Assembly: GCA_013398055.1 (NCBI GenBank)
Contig: VZRS01008300.1
Coordinates: forward strand, 626,623-690,622
Length of the DNA: 64,000 nucleotides
Direction of reading: 5' to 3'
Source: Ifrita kowaldi
Lineage: Eukaryota > Chordata > Aves > Passeriformes > Cinclosomatidae
Shown here: positions 45,935 through 59,956 of the stretch, in pieces
How the letters are laid out: every line of letters begins with the position of its first letter
Numbering within the stretch: the stretch's first letter is position 1
Translations under genes and position numbers: made by a program
Notes under the pieces: model-generated
Databases searched by the model: none
Told to the model about the DNA's origin: nothing
What the model saw: the letters and a program-made list of their open reading frames with translations, nothing else

Positions 45935-48069
45935 GTGAGTTTAGTTCTGTGGTGTTTTTGTCTGGACTAAACTTGATTGGCTATTGGGGTGACATGCTTT
46001 TTTGAAATACTTGGGAATGCATGATTTTTAACTCTACTGTTGTTTTTTATGACCCTCAAAGGTCACATCTATTTTGCAGTCAGAGCAGCTCTGCAGGGAA
46101 TCTTATCTCTGACATATGCCAAATTTTGCAGAATCTCAGCCGTCTAATTGCACATCATGTACAGTGACTTTTAAGGAGTGTTTTTAGAGCTTTGAGACTG
46201 CTATTAACCTTTAAAAAGTACTCAATCCATTTGTTGTGTCACTGCCTATCACCTGTTTAATTTTGGTCTTGTATGATTGTTAAGTTAGAAAATATATATA
46301 AAAAAAGAACCAACCAACCAACCAACAACAAAACCCCAAACAAAAAAACCACCAACACAACCCCCCAGCTTGACTAATTCCTTTGTGTGCTCAGAAAAAT
46401 TTGCACCACCCATATTCAGGTGAAAGGATCTCCTCGCTAAACAATCATGTTTTTACGGCTCATACAAGGCAAATCTCTGACTTAATTGCAATGCCGTCTT
46501 TTACATGAATTTCAAAGATATCAGCTCCTTCATGTAGTATTTCTTTAGAAACCTCTTGCATGGCCTCTTCTAGTGCTGAATATTTACTTGTAGGACCAAA
46601 TTTTATATGAAGAGTCAAGCTATCATATTGATTTTGTCTCTGTTTATAAAGTGCTGAAATATACATTTAGTTCTGAAGGAATCTTCACTGGGATTAAAAG
46701 GAGTACATAGTAGATATTGAAATTCAATGGCAACTGAGTTCTTCATTCATGGAATTATGTGTAAAGGTCTCTGCCGGTATCTTCCCTGTGCTTTTGATAA
46801 ATTCAGGAATTAAACTTCAACATGTGACAAGGTCTTATTACTGCAGTTTATACTTTTAGGAAAATTAAATGTGCATATATATTTTATTTGTATAAAATAT
46901 TAAAAAGGAATTGACAAACTAGTACATTTTCCAACTTGTTTAAACTGGCTTCCTTTATGCCCAGTTTCTGCAAAACTGAAATTACCGTAGATTTCAAACA
47001 TTGAATTGTTCCTCTTTATACTGGAGGTCAGTGCTCGAGACAGATTCCTTAACCTGAAACTTACCTATCAAAAATTATGGACTCCTCCAAATTCACGAAA
47101 TCAAGCAAAGTTTACATGGAATATGAATGCAAAAACTGATCCCAGACACAATATGAAGACTTTGTATTTAAAACAAAGGAAAAATGGATGTATCATTTGG
47201 GTTACTTGCACCCCAAACAACTCAACAGAAACATCTGCCAGAATTAGCACCTAAGAAACTTGCATGGCTCAAGTAAGAATGTTTTATCTACATTAGTGTT
47301 TCCTTAGCTTTGTGCATGACAGTCAATCAAACCAGATTTATGGAGGTTTTTGTCCATCATGGATAGACAGATTTTTTTAAAATTCTGAATTTAACAGGAA
47401 TAGAAATATTTCAAGTGTTTGCAAGTTGCTTTTGTTATTGTTAATCCCTAAATACTTGCCCTCCATTAAATGAAACAGAATAACTTTAAGGTTTCCTGTG
47501 CTAATATTTGTTTTGATAAAGGTGCAATTTGGAGAAAAAATCCACGTGTAATTCATTGTGGGACTCAATCTTTTTATGTAAATACATAGATTATTAACTA
47601 GCAGACTACAGTGCTCTTCCTGACAGCTTCAGTGACTGAGACACTGTGGAAAAAATGTTACCTATTCTTTTTCCTAAAAAATGTTATGTAATTCATTCGG
47701 ATCAATTAGGACAAACTTTAGTTTGAAATGTATGAAAACTGTCTAGTACATGCACCACTTCATATAGTCAGTTCTTCCTAACAGTATTTAGGATTTCTCA
47801 GTGGTATCTGATTTGTAAAAAGTCCATCTATATACAGCATTTTTAGTTTTGCAGAAGCAGAGCATTTTCCATGTTGCATCCTGCAGACATGAACAGAGTT
47901 CATAGGCAGGAAATTGTACTGCGCAGAAATGTGAATATGATGAATGTTTTTTATGTGCTGTGCATGCTTGGTTTAAGATGAATTTATTCAGACTGAAATG
48001 CATTTCAATTCATGATTTCATTTTAGAGTGATGAAAAGAAATACCTTTCATTTTTAAGCCCCACCCCCC
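45935..48069. other. Gene-free stretch with an A/C-rich tract
   Basis: At 46305-46367 AACC repeats pass into a longer A- and C-rich tract (runs such as AACAAAACCCCAAACAAA). The rest is unique AT-rich DNA with short chance ORFs. Sequence becomes C-rich directly before the gap at 48070. Confidence 0.55.
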
Positions 48070-48094
48070 NNNNNNNNNNNNNNNNNNNNNNNNN
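48070..48094. other. Assembly gap of 25 N inside poly-C
   Basis: Twenty-five Ns are flanked by CCACCCCCC on the left and CCCCC on the right. The true content is probably a longer C-rich (G-rich on the minus strand) tract that was hard to sequence. The gap size may be nominal. Confidence 0.98.
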
Positions 48095-50606
48095 CCCCCG
48101 CAAAGGAATGACTGCAAGGGCAAAGGGTGACATGATATAGTTAATAAATATCCCTGTATATGTGACTACTGAACATCTTCAAAGGCACACAGAAAAATCC
48201 ACATTAAAGATCAAGTCTACCTAGATTCTCCCAGTTGCTGTGTTTGGTAGTGAGAAGCCTGAAGTTCTAATCCATCCTGAGAACAACTGAAGTCTTTTCC
48301 TTCCAATTCCAATGAAACAGTAATGGAAAATGCTTTCTTTAAGCTCACCCTGCTGCCTAACAGCTGGCACATTTTTCACCGTCTGTTGGTAGCACTGCAG
48401 TGATGTGTCTGTATCGCAAACACCGAGTTGTTCTTTCTCTTAAGAGCCGTGAGGAGCACTTTTGCCTCCTTAGCAGGGGCACTACCTGACCCACAGAAAC
48501 AGAAACTGTACAAAGATTCTTTCACTACAGGAATATCTTAGCATTGTGAAAGTAACTGTGAAAACCATATTTTGTGCTGTACGGTCTGATTCTGTGATGT
48601 TACTCTGGCAGCTACTCCTGAATTAAATGTAAAACCTACCCCAAGTGCATTTTGTTGAAGTAGCACTTGACATTTAAATAGCCAAGATAAGTGTCCAGAG
48701 GTGTTTCTGTTCTAGACATTTTTTTACTTTAGGACTGATTTTTTTTTTCAAAGTAATTTAATTGTTAAATCACCTTTAATTCCCATACTAAAATTGTATC
48801 ATTCTTCAGAAAAGTGGGAATGATTCTACAGCTTCTGTGCTTCAGGGGCACCTTTCTTTATATTTTGTTGTTTTCATTTTTTATTCACACAAATATAAAC
48901 CTATAGTATTTCAAATGTATGTACTTCTGGAAAAAATTGATTGAAAACATTAATAGCTGTTTATTGGCTTGCTGTTTCTTAAGGAACATAATACAACACG
49001 TATACATTGCAGGAGTTAATAAATTATGGCAAATTCCTCAAGGCATTATCAAACTGTGTGAATTTGTGTATCTGATCAAATATTTATTAGTTGCAGTCTC
49101 TTCCTACTCTGATTTTCTTTTCATTTATTGCTCTAGGCCTTACTGCAGAACTCTTAGGTGATACTCATGGGCATATGCCCCCAAAAGAAAGGCAATCGTT
49201 ATTGAAATGCCCAACTTCAAAACAACAGACTGTGTGAATTTTGATTTTTGTGGGGAATTCTTTTTAAAGTAAACAGACATACTATTTAATTATTTTTTGT
49301 AACTCATTTACTTGACCTATATTAAAATTAAATAGAAAAATATTTTTGTCATCTAAGCTGCTAATAGTTTTGAATTTTGACTGAGTGATGTCCTAAGCTT
49401 TTATACTTATATTTTTACTTTTTATACTTCTATTTAAGCTCTTCTTATTGTGGTATAATTCTACAGAGAGTGATCTGATTCTTCATTCATTGTTTACACT
49501 CTCGTTAGAGGTCTGCTCTCTATTGTTTTCCTTTTCCATACACATGTTAAGTGTGCAATGAATTCAATGCACTCAACTGGTCTGAAACTTCGGAACCAGT
49601 GAATGTAATAACTCACAGTTGAATAAAAATGAAATATCAATGAAAAAAAAGAAATGTGTGAAAATTTTCCCACCACTCTCAGTTTCTACACTGAACTGCT
49701 CCTTCCACAATGTTAATTTCAAGAAGATTTTTTACTTTGTCATATGGGATAGTTTCACAGGATAGAGAACTCTATTCTGGGCTGTGATCAATTATGCTTT
49801 GCAACAGGACTTTGCTTCTCTGAGCACCATGCAGCAAGTTGTCAGGATCTCTTCTATAATTTGAACATCTTGATGATTATTTTAAAATCAACAGAGAGAA
49901 AAAAAGATACTGGTTTTGCTCGGGAAAATAGCATGTTCTTATTTTTTCTGCATTTCTGTAGAGGCATGAGAAGCTCTGGATTAACCTGTTTTCAGTACTT
50001 TCACCACAGGAAATGACATGTATATAGGGAAAATCAGAGACACTATTCTCTTACTCCATTCTCTTTAACGTTCCTCACAGATTCTCGCTTTACCTCAGAG
50101 GATATAGGCCAAAATAAGCCATGGAGACATTGTGTAAATAATACTCTTTATAATATCCCAGTTCTCTTAAATGGAGACATCTTCAGAACTAAGTTAAACT
50201 GACATACTGCTGCAGAATGCAAACAAATGCACACAGGCAAAATAATCCTGGGTTACATTTACAAGAATTCACATTTCATGAAGGACAACAGGGAGAAAGT
50301 CTTGGGACAGAGCAAAGACATAGGCTTGTGAGATCTATGTATTATTTAGATTCATACAAACAGATGAAGAGGTGCTTATGCTGAGCCCTAGGCAGCCTTA
50401 AAATTATGAATAAGCATAAGCATCATAAAGAATGAAGCACCCTGCGGCACTCTCTGCTGTCCACAGCACTGGCTGTTAGACCTTACAGCAACAGGAAACA
50501 AAGAGAAACCAAGCCTCCCTTGTCCCCTTCCGAAGAGGACCGTAGGTACTGGGCACACGATGCATATAATATCGGTTATTCCATTACTGAGATTTTCTTT
50601 ATGATT
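48095..50606. other. Gene-free AT-rich stretch
   Basis: Unique AT-rich DNA; short chance ORFs only. No repeat or gene recognised. Confidence 0.5.
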
Positions 50607-50628
50607 GATAGATAGATAGATAGATAGA
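50607..50628 (+). repeat. GATA microsatellite
   Basis: Five perfect GATA units (50607-50626) plus a partial unit. Tetranucleotide repeats of this kind are often length-polymorphic. Confidence 0.95.
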
Positions 50629-53600
50629 GGTATCTTCTCTGTGCGTATATACAGACTTCTATGAAGTGTGAGAAATAATGGTCCACATTTCCTTTTACTG
50701 TTTTACTATTTACTATTTTACTATTTTTACTCATTTTTTCTATCACTTTTTTGATTCACTTTTAACTGAATTGAAGAAGATGAAACAGGAAGTTGAGATG
50801 ATGAAGACACTCACTGCTCCAAAAGTCAGGCCTACAGGTAATATGGACGTTACAGGACTGACCATGTGCATTTCTATCTCTCATTAGGACAGTCTCCTGA
50901 ATTATCAGTTTTCTGATCATTCCTGGAAGCATTCCTAGAAGAAATAAGAAGAGAACAGGATTGATTCGGTACCTTTTTCATTGTTCTGGCAGCAGAAAAC
51001 AAATGGAGAGCTGAACTAACTGGCCATATCCTTAGCTGACTAAAGCGTTGCCGAGAGGTGTTGTAGACACAACTCTTCTGGCATTCCCCAGCTTGTGGTG
51101 GGATTAAGAACAAATTTTGAAGCAACTTTGTGCTAGAGGCTGGTGTAGTAGAAGATCGGAAGAATGGAAGACTGAGATTACTATGTGTCTTCTTCTATTT
51201 GGAGTTTAGGGTAGACCTAGGGTCCTTGCCCCAAATCCCTCCTGGGCTTCTGCACCAGTTCTGTGGATTTTGGATAATGAGACTGGGCTGACAAATTACT
51301 GCCTAAGTAGCTGGGATAAATAAGTAACTTATTTTCTGTAAGAGAACTGAACTTTATTCAAAAAATGGGCTACAATTCTTAGAGTAAGAGGCATAGAGAA
51401 TTTTAAATAAAGATTGAGTTTTCAGAATAGTACAAGTCCTATAACATATGTAAGAATATAGCAGAAGTCACAGTTAGGAGGATGTGCTGAAAGCCCACGC
51501 GTAAGGTAATACACTAACCAAGTTTCTCCTCTAAAATACGATGTTCTTTTGGGTTTTGTTGTGGTGGTGGAGGTTTTTCCCTGTGAGTTCTTACCATTTC
51601 TATTCAATTGTGTTTTCATTCATAAAGTAGCACCCCACACTGGGATTTTTGGTGGTCAGTTGAAAGCTTCCTTCTTGGCAATGTACAGGTAACTGAGTAA
51701 TTTTGGATGAGTCGCACAGCACGATGCAAGGCTCGTATATCTGTGCTTGTTCTGAACCCGTAATCGTGGGTGACAGAGGTCCCTTAAATATAATTTCTAT
51801 TCCAGGAAGAAAGCAGCAGTATAATATACTGTCCTCAGCCTCAGCACACAATTATCATTATGCTGTTCCTAAACACAGGCTCCTGACTGTATGCTTAAGT
51901 AGATTCTAAATGCAGTAACACAGTTCACTGGGCCTAGATCTCTATTGTCAGGCATTCAGAGATGCCCTGTGAAATATTTCAACTTGTCTTTTGATGATGT
52001 ATTACACTGCATGCAGAGGTAAAATACTCTCGAATCTTGCTGAAGAATATAGATTTGGTCCCAGTTTATTCTTGAATGGTGAATTTTGTTTTGCTAAAAT
52101 CACTCTGGTATATCTTTATTTGTAATATCAGAGATACTGTGGCTTCAACTAGCATCAGAGTTCAGGCAATATAATCACATTTGTGTCTTTGCTTGAAAGA
52201 ACAGCTAGAAAGCTAAAAGCTCAGTGTGAATGGAAATGGGAATTTCTATAATTAGGAACACGAGCATAGTAACCTTAAATGAAGGTCATATCCTTACAAG
52301 GAGATTTATAATGAAGGTGACAAGTACACATGCTCCTGAAACATAAACCTCTGAACTGTACTGCATAGAAGTTGTTGTAACAATTCACTGGATTTGTGGG
52401 GTTTTTTAATTGATTCAGTGATGGATGAAATCTCTTGTGTCTTGCTTTTATTGTGTCTTTGTGATATTTGCCATATAATTACAATCTTTTAGTGTTTTAC
52501 AGGGTCTCCCAACTATCTTCGGTTCTTGGTAAAATTATTTTCATTGTTGGTCTATAGCATTATGATCGATTCTTTAAAAAAATTAGATCACAGTATTGTA
52601 GCACAGACTCCTAATGCCCAAAACTCAGGGTTGTAATAGGTGAGCATTTCCCAGGTTTCCAAGAGAAAGTCTTGTAAATTAAGGATTTATAACTGGGGTT
52701 GTATTGCAATCTCAATTTTCTCCCTTCATGAGATGGTTTAAAAGGGTAGTAGTCTGAACATCTTATTCTCAGGCAAGAGCCTTTGTTTATGTAGGTTTGA
52801 AGAGTATTGATTAAATTACATTTCTGGTTAATTCTTAGTTGTAAAATTTATTAAAAGGGGATTTGGAATCCTCTCAACGCTCTCTAAAATGCTCACTGTG
52901 CTAGTCATTAATACCTCATATTTGTGTTGTTTCTCATTATAGCTTTTGAAATTAAATAATTCTGTCTACAAAAATTAAATTCTTTTGCCTTACTAGACAT
53001 ACTTTCCTTTGAAACTGTTCCCACAAGTTAGATCAGATCAAGTCTGAAAAATATTAAAAACGTTTCTCAATTATTGTTCTAGTTGTATAGGTTTCTATGC
53101 TACTACATGAAACTACAGATTAAAATAGTTTATTTTGTTTTAATTTTATTTTGCAATTAAGTAGTTTTTACTGAAGAACATTCTACCACAAATGGAAAAA
53201 AACCAATGTCCTTGATGAAATGTATGAGCTGTGCTAATTAATGTATAGTTTTCATGAGCAAATATTGAAATCAGTGTATCAGATAAAAAAAGTTTAGTAC
53301 AAGAGGTTGAAATATTTTTGTTTTGAAGCTATGGAAGAGTTAAGACAACAACTCTGAAAATAATTTTTAAAATTCATCCAACACAGAAGCATGAAAGTAT
53401 GATCCTCTCAGTGCAACTAAAAGCATGACAAGAGAAGATGACAATTATATCAGGTCAGAACTTGCAGCTGCATGGCCCTAGCAGCTTTGAAAGGAACTTC
53501 TCAAAATTAAATTATTTCAGCTGCTTCAGTTTACTGTGAAATAGCAAACACTGTGTAAAATCATCACTTCCTTTAAAGAGAGGTTCTGTATTGGATAATA

Positions 53601-55877
53601 TTAGACACTTTATGAATTCAAGTTATTACTTGAAAATGTTTACATTTATATGTATCAGATTTGAGTTCTCAAACCTACTTAAGCAACGTATTTTCAAATG
53701 AGCTAAACTGTAATACTGCACAGAGACAGCCATGGCATGATCTGCTTTCTCACAGCAAAATCTGTTAATTGCACATCTTTGATATCAGTTTGGAATCAGG
53801 TAGTTCTAAGTCTGAAGGAATGCCACCTGCCTGGTGCAAACCCCATGGAACACTTATACAAGGTATAACTGGTACCAGCATGCTTTTGGTTTTTGGGTCA
53901 TATCTTAAATGGGAGGATTTTTGTATTGCAGTCCAGGACTGCAGAAGAAGCAGCAAATGGAGAGTGACATCCAGAAGTAGTCTAGGAAAATGTTCTCTGA
54001 CATTTCTAGCTTCAATCAACTCTGGCCAGTCTTTAGCTCATATTGGTCAAGTCTAGACTCCCCCTGCAAAAGGAAGAACACAGGTACTGCAGACCCAGAT
54101 TACCTGTGAGATTTCAGGGTCTACATGTTGGGGCAGATCAATGCAAACATATGTCTGTAGCCATCAGGCCACTGCAGTAACATGCAGCTTCCAGTCAAAG
54201 CAGGCTGTTAAAGGCTATTTCAGATGTCTTTACATAATTTTTCACTGTGTGATACAGGTATCTTGGGGTCTTTTTTTAAAACATGAGTTTAGGGTATTGC
54301 TTGATGAATGGGAATGGTAAAAGTGTTGCAATTTTACTACCTCTCACTCACTTTGCTGGGAATTATTGGTGGCTCAGCTGAGATTCACCAATGAAGTGTG
54401 TGTTTTCCATGTCCTTTCTTTGCCTAAGTTCCAGTGAACCTGTATCACTTTGCATTGAAACCGATGAGCACCAGTCACACTGTTCCTCTCACAAGTCCTG
54501 GATTACCTGTGAAAGGGCAATAACTTCCTTAGTTTCTTTCACCAAATGACCTGTGATTTTCTTATCAAACCAATAACTGGGAATGTCACATAAATTTTTG
54601 AAAATGTAGAGGTAGGCTAATCACAGATGTCCCTTTACTAATCACATTTTTCTCCTTTCCCAACAAGGCCATGCTCCTTTTGTGAATTTCACTCGACTTT
54701 CATTTAAATGACTGCTTTATAACAATTTAAGCTTTTTTTTTTCAGCACTTTCTTTCATAATTCTCTGCAATGATCTAGTTGCTATCGTAGTAGTAGTGTC
54801 CTAAATTTGCATCAGGTGGGCCCTTTCAGATCCTTCTCTGTGTTTACAGCTTCACTGATACTAAATATTTGGGGAAGAATATTCCAATTGAGATTTTAGA
54901 AAATGGTCCAGAGAAATTAGAAATTCTGAAGAGAATAGTGTGAGATGTCTAACATAAAGGCATATTAAGTAGCAAAAAGATTAATAACACTGGCAAAGTT
55001 TATTCAGCAGAAATATGTCTGATACATTGTTGTGAAGGATTATGGATGTCTTTTATACTTGGCAGAACTAATGGCTATGAGTCAGGCCTGGCTCTAAGGT
55101 TTTATGCATGTGCAAGTTTCTTTAAGGAAACCAACTGAGAATGGAAACTTCATTAAAATGACAGCTTTTTTTAATCAGTCCCCTTCACAGCTGTCTTATT
55201 CTAAAGGGTACGACAATGGTAGCTGACCTTCTGGATATAGAAATGACATTTAAAAATATTAAAAAGTACAGATTAATCCAGTTATAAAAGGAAAACACAT
55301 TGTATCATTTCTTTGTCTTTGGTATTACTGTCTTGCAGTGATAACCTGCCTCAGTTGAAATCTGTGGGAATTTACAATTGATTTTAACTCAGCAAAATGT
55401 GCCATCTTCTGACATGGGAAAAAGACTGACTGAAGAGCTTAAGGTGTCTGTTGCACAGTTTTATTTTTGGAAACTATGCAAATAGACTTCCTCATGTATT
55501 CTACCAAAACTAACTTTTACTGGGCCTGATTTTTGTTACTGCTGTAAGCAGCTTTCCTACACTCCGGTTCCAAGGATGTATGCTTGGGAAGTGGGAGGCA
55601 AAGATTTGAATTTGCAGAGGCTAAGGAGAACAAATTTTTATGCTTTTGAACCGATTAGCCTAATTTATGAGTTGTTTTGAAAAAGGCAGGTATCATCAGC
55701 CAGCTAATCTTCAGAAAAAGGGAGTCCCAACTAATTAAGTGCCTGTCTTCAGATAATTATTCCAGTCTGCAGAGGATGCATGTGTGAAGGTTCTTAATAT
55801 GCTGCTGGTACGTTTGGTGGCATTTTTGGCTCACTGCTATGCTCACAATGGTTTAGTGGCTAGAACTGGATATCTTC
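50629..55877. other. Gene-free AT-rich stretch
   Basis: Unique DNA. At 50690-50760 a pyrimidine-rich passage is followed by a short open segment (about 50779-50836; peptide MKQEVEMMKTLTAPKVRPT) and a CAG/GTAATA donor-like site, but no standard acceptor directly follows the tract. At 55351-55392 there is a weak relic of the old palindromic repeat (CAGTTGAAATCTGTGGGAAT). The 53.7-54.1 kb ORFs on both strands match nothing known. Confidence 0.4.
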
Positions 55878-55904
55878 GCCCCCATGCCCCCCCCACCCCC
55901 CCCC
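55878..55904 (-). other. C-run (G-rich on minus strand) with quadruplex potential
   Basis: Runs of five, eight and nine C are separated by ATG and A. The complement offers well over four G-tracts, so the minus strand could form a G-quadruplex and the plus strand an i-motif. Confidence 0.6.
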
Positions 55905-58900
55905 AAATGTTTTTTTGTCTACTATTCTTCTGAGGTTTTTCTGTCTTTACTTACTTCTGAGAGGAACCTGGATGCCTAACTTCCCTGGATCATTTTGTGA
56001 CTCCTTGAATCAATCTAGTAGAAACAGCCACCTAAGCTTTTGTTGCTGCCTAAACTGGAAATACTTTGCACCTTTCTTTTCATCGTAAGTTAATACACTT
56101 GATTTTCAGGAAATTGTTTTCTCACCGTCTATTGCTACATTTGTTAGTAAAAAAAAAAAAAAGGGAGAAAAGAATTTTTATATACTAGTATTCTTGCAGG
56201 GACTGGAAGTCAGATGGACTTGACAATTGAAACTGATGTGGTAGTAACAGTTGTCCAAGGTTTGGTCTAAAATTAGAAGAATAAGCTGGAATCAGTCCTT
56301 TGATTTTTGTCCCTGCTGTATTAACTGTGTTAGTGCCGTCACAAGTTAATTTATAACATAGACTGGTCCTGGTTAGAAAAATTCTAACAGAACATTTCTA
56401 TCAGACAGTATTAGTTTATCAGGAAAAAGTGGAAATGTAATAATTGTGTTCAGTTTTTTAATGAAACCAGACAAGTTTCTGGTAAAATCCTGTGTAGTTT
56501 CTCAACAGTTCACCTGACCTCATTGTCTCCGTGGTAGCCCATGGGAAATTGCAGACCCAGGGACTGTGGGGGAGCCAGGGACTGTGGGTTATCTGGATTC
56601 CCAGATAACAGACTATATTTAGTTTCCCAATCATAAAAACACAATTCCCCTTTTTTTAATTATTATTTTAAGTCCCCAGCGGTTTTAAAGGGGAGTACTT
56701 TTTGCAACCTAAAATCTTTTAAAATAGATATATTCCCGATTCTGGAATATGAAATCTCTTTACCTAGAGGAGAATTGTGGGATTTTTTGGGGTTTGTTTT
56801 CTTTTCTTTTCTTTTTTCCCAAAATTCTTGAAGGTGGAGAAAAGGCTGTTGGGTTTTTTTACCCCTGTAATAGATAGGTTTTCATTTTAGACTGAGCACT
56901 GAGCAAGTTATCTTATCAGAATTTTGTAACTACCTGCTTCATGCTGTCCTTGATAATTATAATCATCACCATCAGTTTTGTGAGCTTGAAAATGTGCAGG
57001 GATTTTTGCTGTGTCTTCTCTCACTGATTGTGTCTGACAGTATCTTTAAGAAGGCATTGAACAAAGAGCGTGATAGCTCTCTCACTATACAGAAACCTGT
57101 ATTTTGTTAAATTATGCTTTAACAAAAATTGAAAAGAGCATTATCTTTTCCTCTCTTGCTTCTGTAATGTAGTCTTTTCCTAAGCTGATGCTCAGGAAAA
57201 AAAAAAAATGACAGGGGCAAGAACTGCTCTTGCTTTACAGCTGCAATATCAGCCAGAAGAAAAAGAAATGCCTTTGCTTTTTAGGCGGTGTCTATTAATG
57301 ACAAATGCATCAATGAGTAGTATTGAGGGTTTCATTTCAGCAGTTGAATCATCTGATAAACCATGGAAACTTTTTTTAAAGTATGAATATAAGTATATGC
57401 AATTATGAGCAGTAGAAAACAGGGGTGGGCTTTGTCAGAATCTAAATCCACAAATCGTTAAATCGTAGTTCCATCAACTCCAATTTATAAGACATTTTAA
57501 GGCAGTGGAAGTCAGTGTATGCAACATAAATTCCCCCAGTGTGATAACAGTGAGCTGGATTTTTTCATATCCTCGTTTTTCCATCAAAACCATTGTACCA
57601 GTGCAGAATATAACACATTATTGATTTGAGTTTCTCTGCTACCCATTCAGCAACGAGCCAGCAGTGTGCTGTAATGATGGCAGGTCAGAGCACCATGTGT
57701 CCGTTGTTTCTTTCACTGTCTCTCCTAAAAGGCCTATTTATGCCTTTAGTAGCAGATTCACTCATTTTTGTTTCGCAACTACAGACAGTTTAGACTATTC
57801 TAAGACTAGCATAATAGTTTTGGGTTTCTAACACCTTCCCACTTCAAAATCTACCCATTTATTACAATGAGCAATTACATAAAGGTTTCAGTATCTTGGC
57901 TTGACACATATTTCAAGCTAGCAAAGCCTTGCTCCATACACATATTTTTCTATACCTGTGTGTGTATGGGTAATTTTTTTTTTTTTGCATTTTGTGTAAT
58001 TAATTAGTGCACAGTAGTTAATGCCTTGGCTATGGCAGGTGTAGTCATTGCAACAGAGATGACAGAGTTCTGTTGCTGCATTTGATTTTCTGGCCTAAAG
58101 CCATTTAAAAATAGTTAATGGAATTTCATTTTTCACCCTGATATTTAAACATGATAAATTTTCCCACTAAAGGTCCCTGACATTCTCATGTGACAGTAGA
58201 TGAAGCTGAGTGACATAAGCCTCTGCCCTCTTGTGGCAGATCAGGTTGATGAAGTAAGCAACGATTAGAGATATTTTCTTCAGCGGTGTCTCTTTTCTTT
58301 TCAGAGGTATTTCTATAAAACGATAAAAAGTTTTAAGGGTTCAGCTCTGCAGACACAGAAATGTTTGCCTAGTTCCTAATGGAATCAGGCCCATAGGGAG
58401 AAAATGACTGGCATTTCTGAATTATCTCTGCTATTCAAACTCTGCTTTAAAGGCTGGTATTTTAAAATTTAAAAAAAAAGAGGAGTCCCTATGCCGTGGT
58501 GATGGATAAAGTTATGCCTGCAGAAGATGACTCTTATTTTCTGCAGCTTACAGCAGACAAATCATCAAATACAGGATTAAGTTGTAACAGTTCAATCCCA
58601 TCTTCTAAAGATACCAGGAAGAGTTAAATGAAGGTATGTTTAACAAATGTGTACTTCAATGTAAGTGTTAAACAGAGAAAACTAGTGTGTGAATGTCCTC
58701 ATCTTAAAAGGAATCAAAGGAGTATAATTTGGACATTCGGGCAGGAAAGAAACTTTTCTCCGTTGTTGCCCTAGCAGCAAAGTACTTTTCAATAGTATTT
58801 TTCAAGGCACTTGCTGATTCAGCAAATTCCCTTTCTTGTTTTGAGCTTCTGACATAGTTTGTGGGTGGTTCACCATGAGAAGAGGTGTAATAATAGAAAA

Positions 58901-59956
58901 ATGATAGTGGCACGTGGGTGAACAGAAGTAGAGAGTCATGAAGAATTTGTGAAGACAAGCTAAAATGCTCTGGGTACATCAAAAGCTATAGGAGGTTATA
59001 GTAAATGAGTGATTCTGGTTAAAATGTAGAAATACAGGAAAATGTAGCTAAAGGAGACTGGTGGTGAGGTTTTGCTTGTCTGTGCAAATCTGCCCTTCCA
59101 ATTCACTCTTGGAACAAGATCAGAAGGATCATTTTAGCTTCAATTAAATATAATAAAAGGCTGAGAAACTTTCTGAGGAGAGAGAAAGAGGAAATAAGAA
59201 ATTATCTGTAAAGAAAATCAAAACAACCCCCCTCCAAAAATCCACAAATGCAAACAAACAAAAGAATCAAAATAAGCCTAAACCAACCAACCAACCAAAC
59301 TGCTCCAGGTTCAGCAAGTAGAAAAATAAGTTCAGGATAAGTATAATGCTGTAGTAATGTATTTATTTAGTAATGTATTTTATTTTAATTTTGTGACATG
59401 AATTAGTCACAGATCTGAAGTACAAAAACTAGTACTGTGATATGCTACATGATTCAATACCAGCAAATGTGTCCACCATAAATAAAACCATATAATATTC
59501 AGATATCAGATTGCTGAATAAAATTGTCCGTAAGCAAGGTAAAACAAGAAAACAACTGAAAACCATAAGAACAAAAAGTAAAACCAGAAAAGTAAGAAAT
59601 GCCAGTTCTTAAAGTTTGTAAACCCTCTTTAATAACGTAATGACATCTTTTCTTTTCATTTTTTTTTTTGGAATGGTGTGTCTGCTGAATGTCCTAGCCA
59701 GTCAATACCAGGGAATATTTTAAGAATCAGTCAACAGAATGCTATTGATTTGGGGACGTATGAGGGAAAACAAGAACAAAAGGCAAAAGAGAGGACAATG
59801 GGGCTTTTGCCATGTGTTTTGCAGAGTGTGCCATATGTGTTTTGGCAGCTTTAGCATTTCTGTAGTTTGTAATGAATGGCATCCTTAATGCCTTCTTATC
59901 TGACCTTGCCACTCTGTGTTGTAGATTTTAAGACATCTTGACACCAAAATTATTAT
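55905..59956. other. Gene-free AT-rich stretch with simple tracts
   Basis: Contains an A14 run at 56149-56162, a TTTTC repeat at 56797-56817 and an A/C-rich tract with AACC units at about 59217-59300. The ORFs (66-92 codons) are unrecognised. A CTCF-like core sits at 58225-58236. Confidence 0.5.
58225..58236 (-). promoter_or_regulatory. CTCF-like core motif
   Basis: The plus strand reads GCCCTCTTGTGG, eleven of twelve positions to the complement of the CTCF core (GCCMYCTRSTGG). Short motifs of this quality occur by chance, so binding is unproven. Confidence 0.2.
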
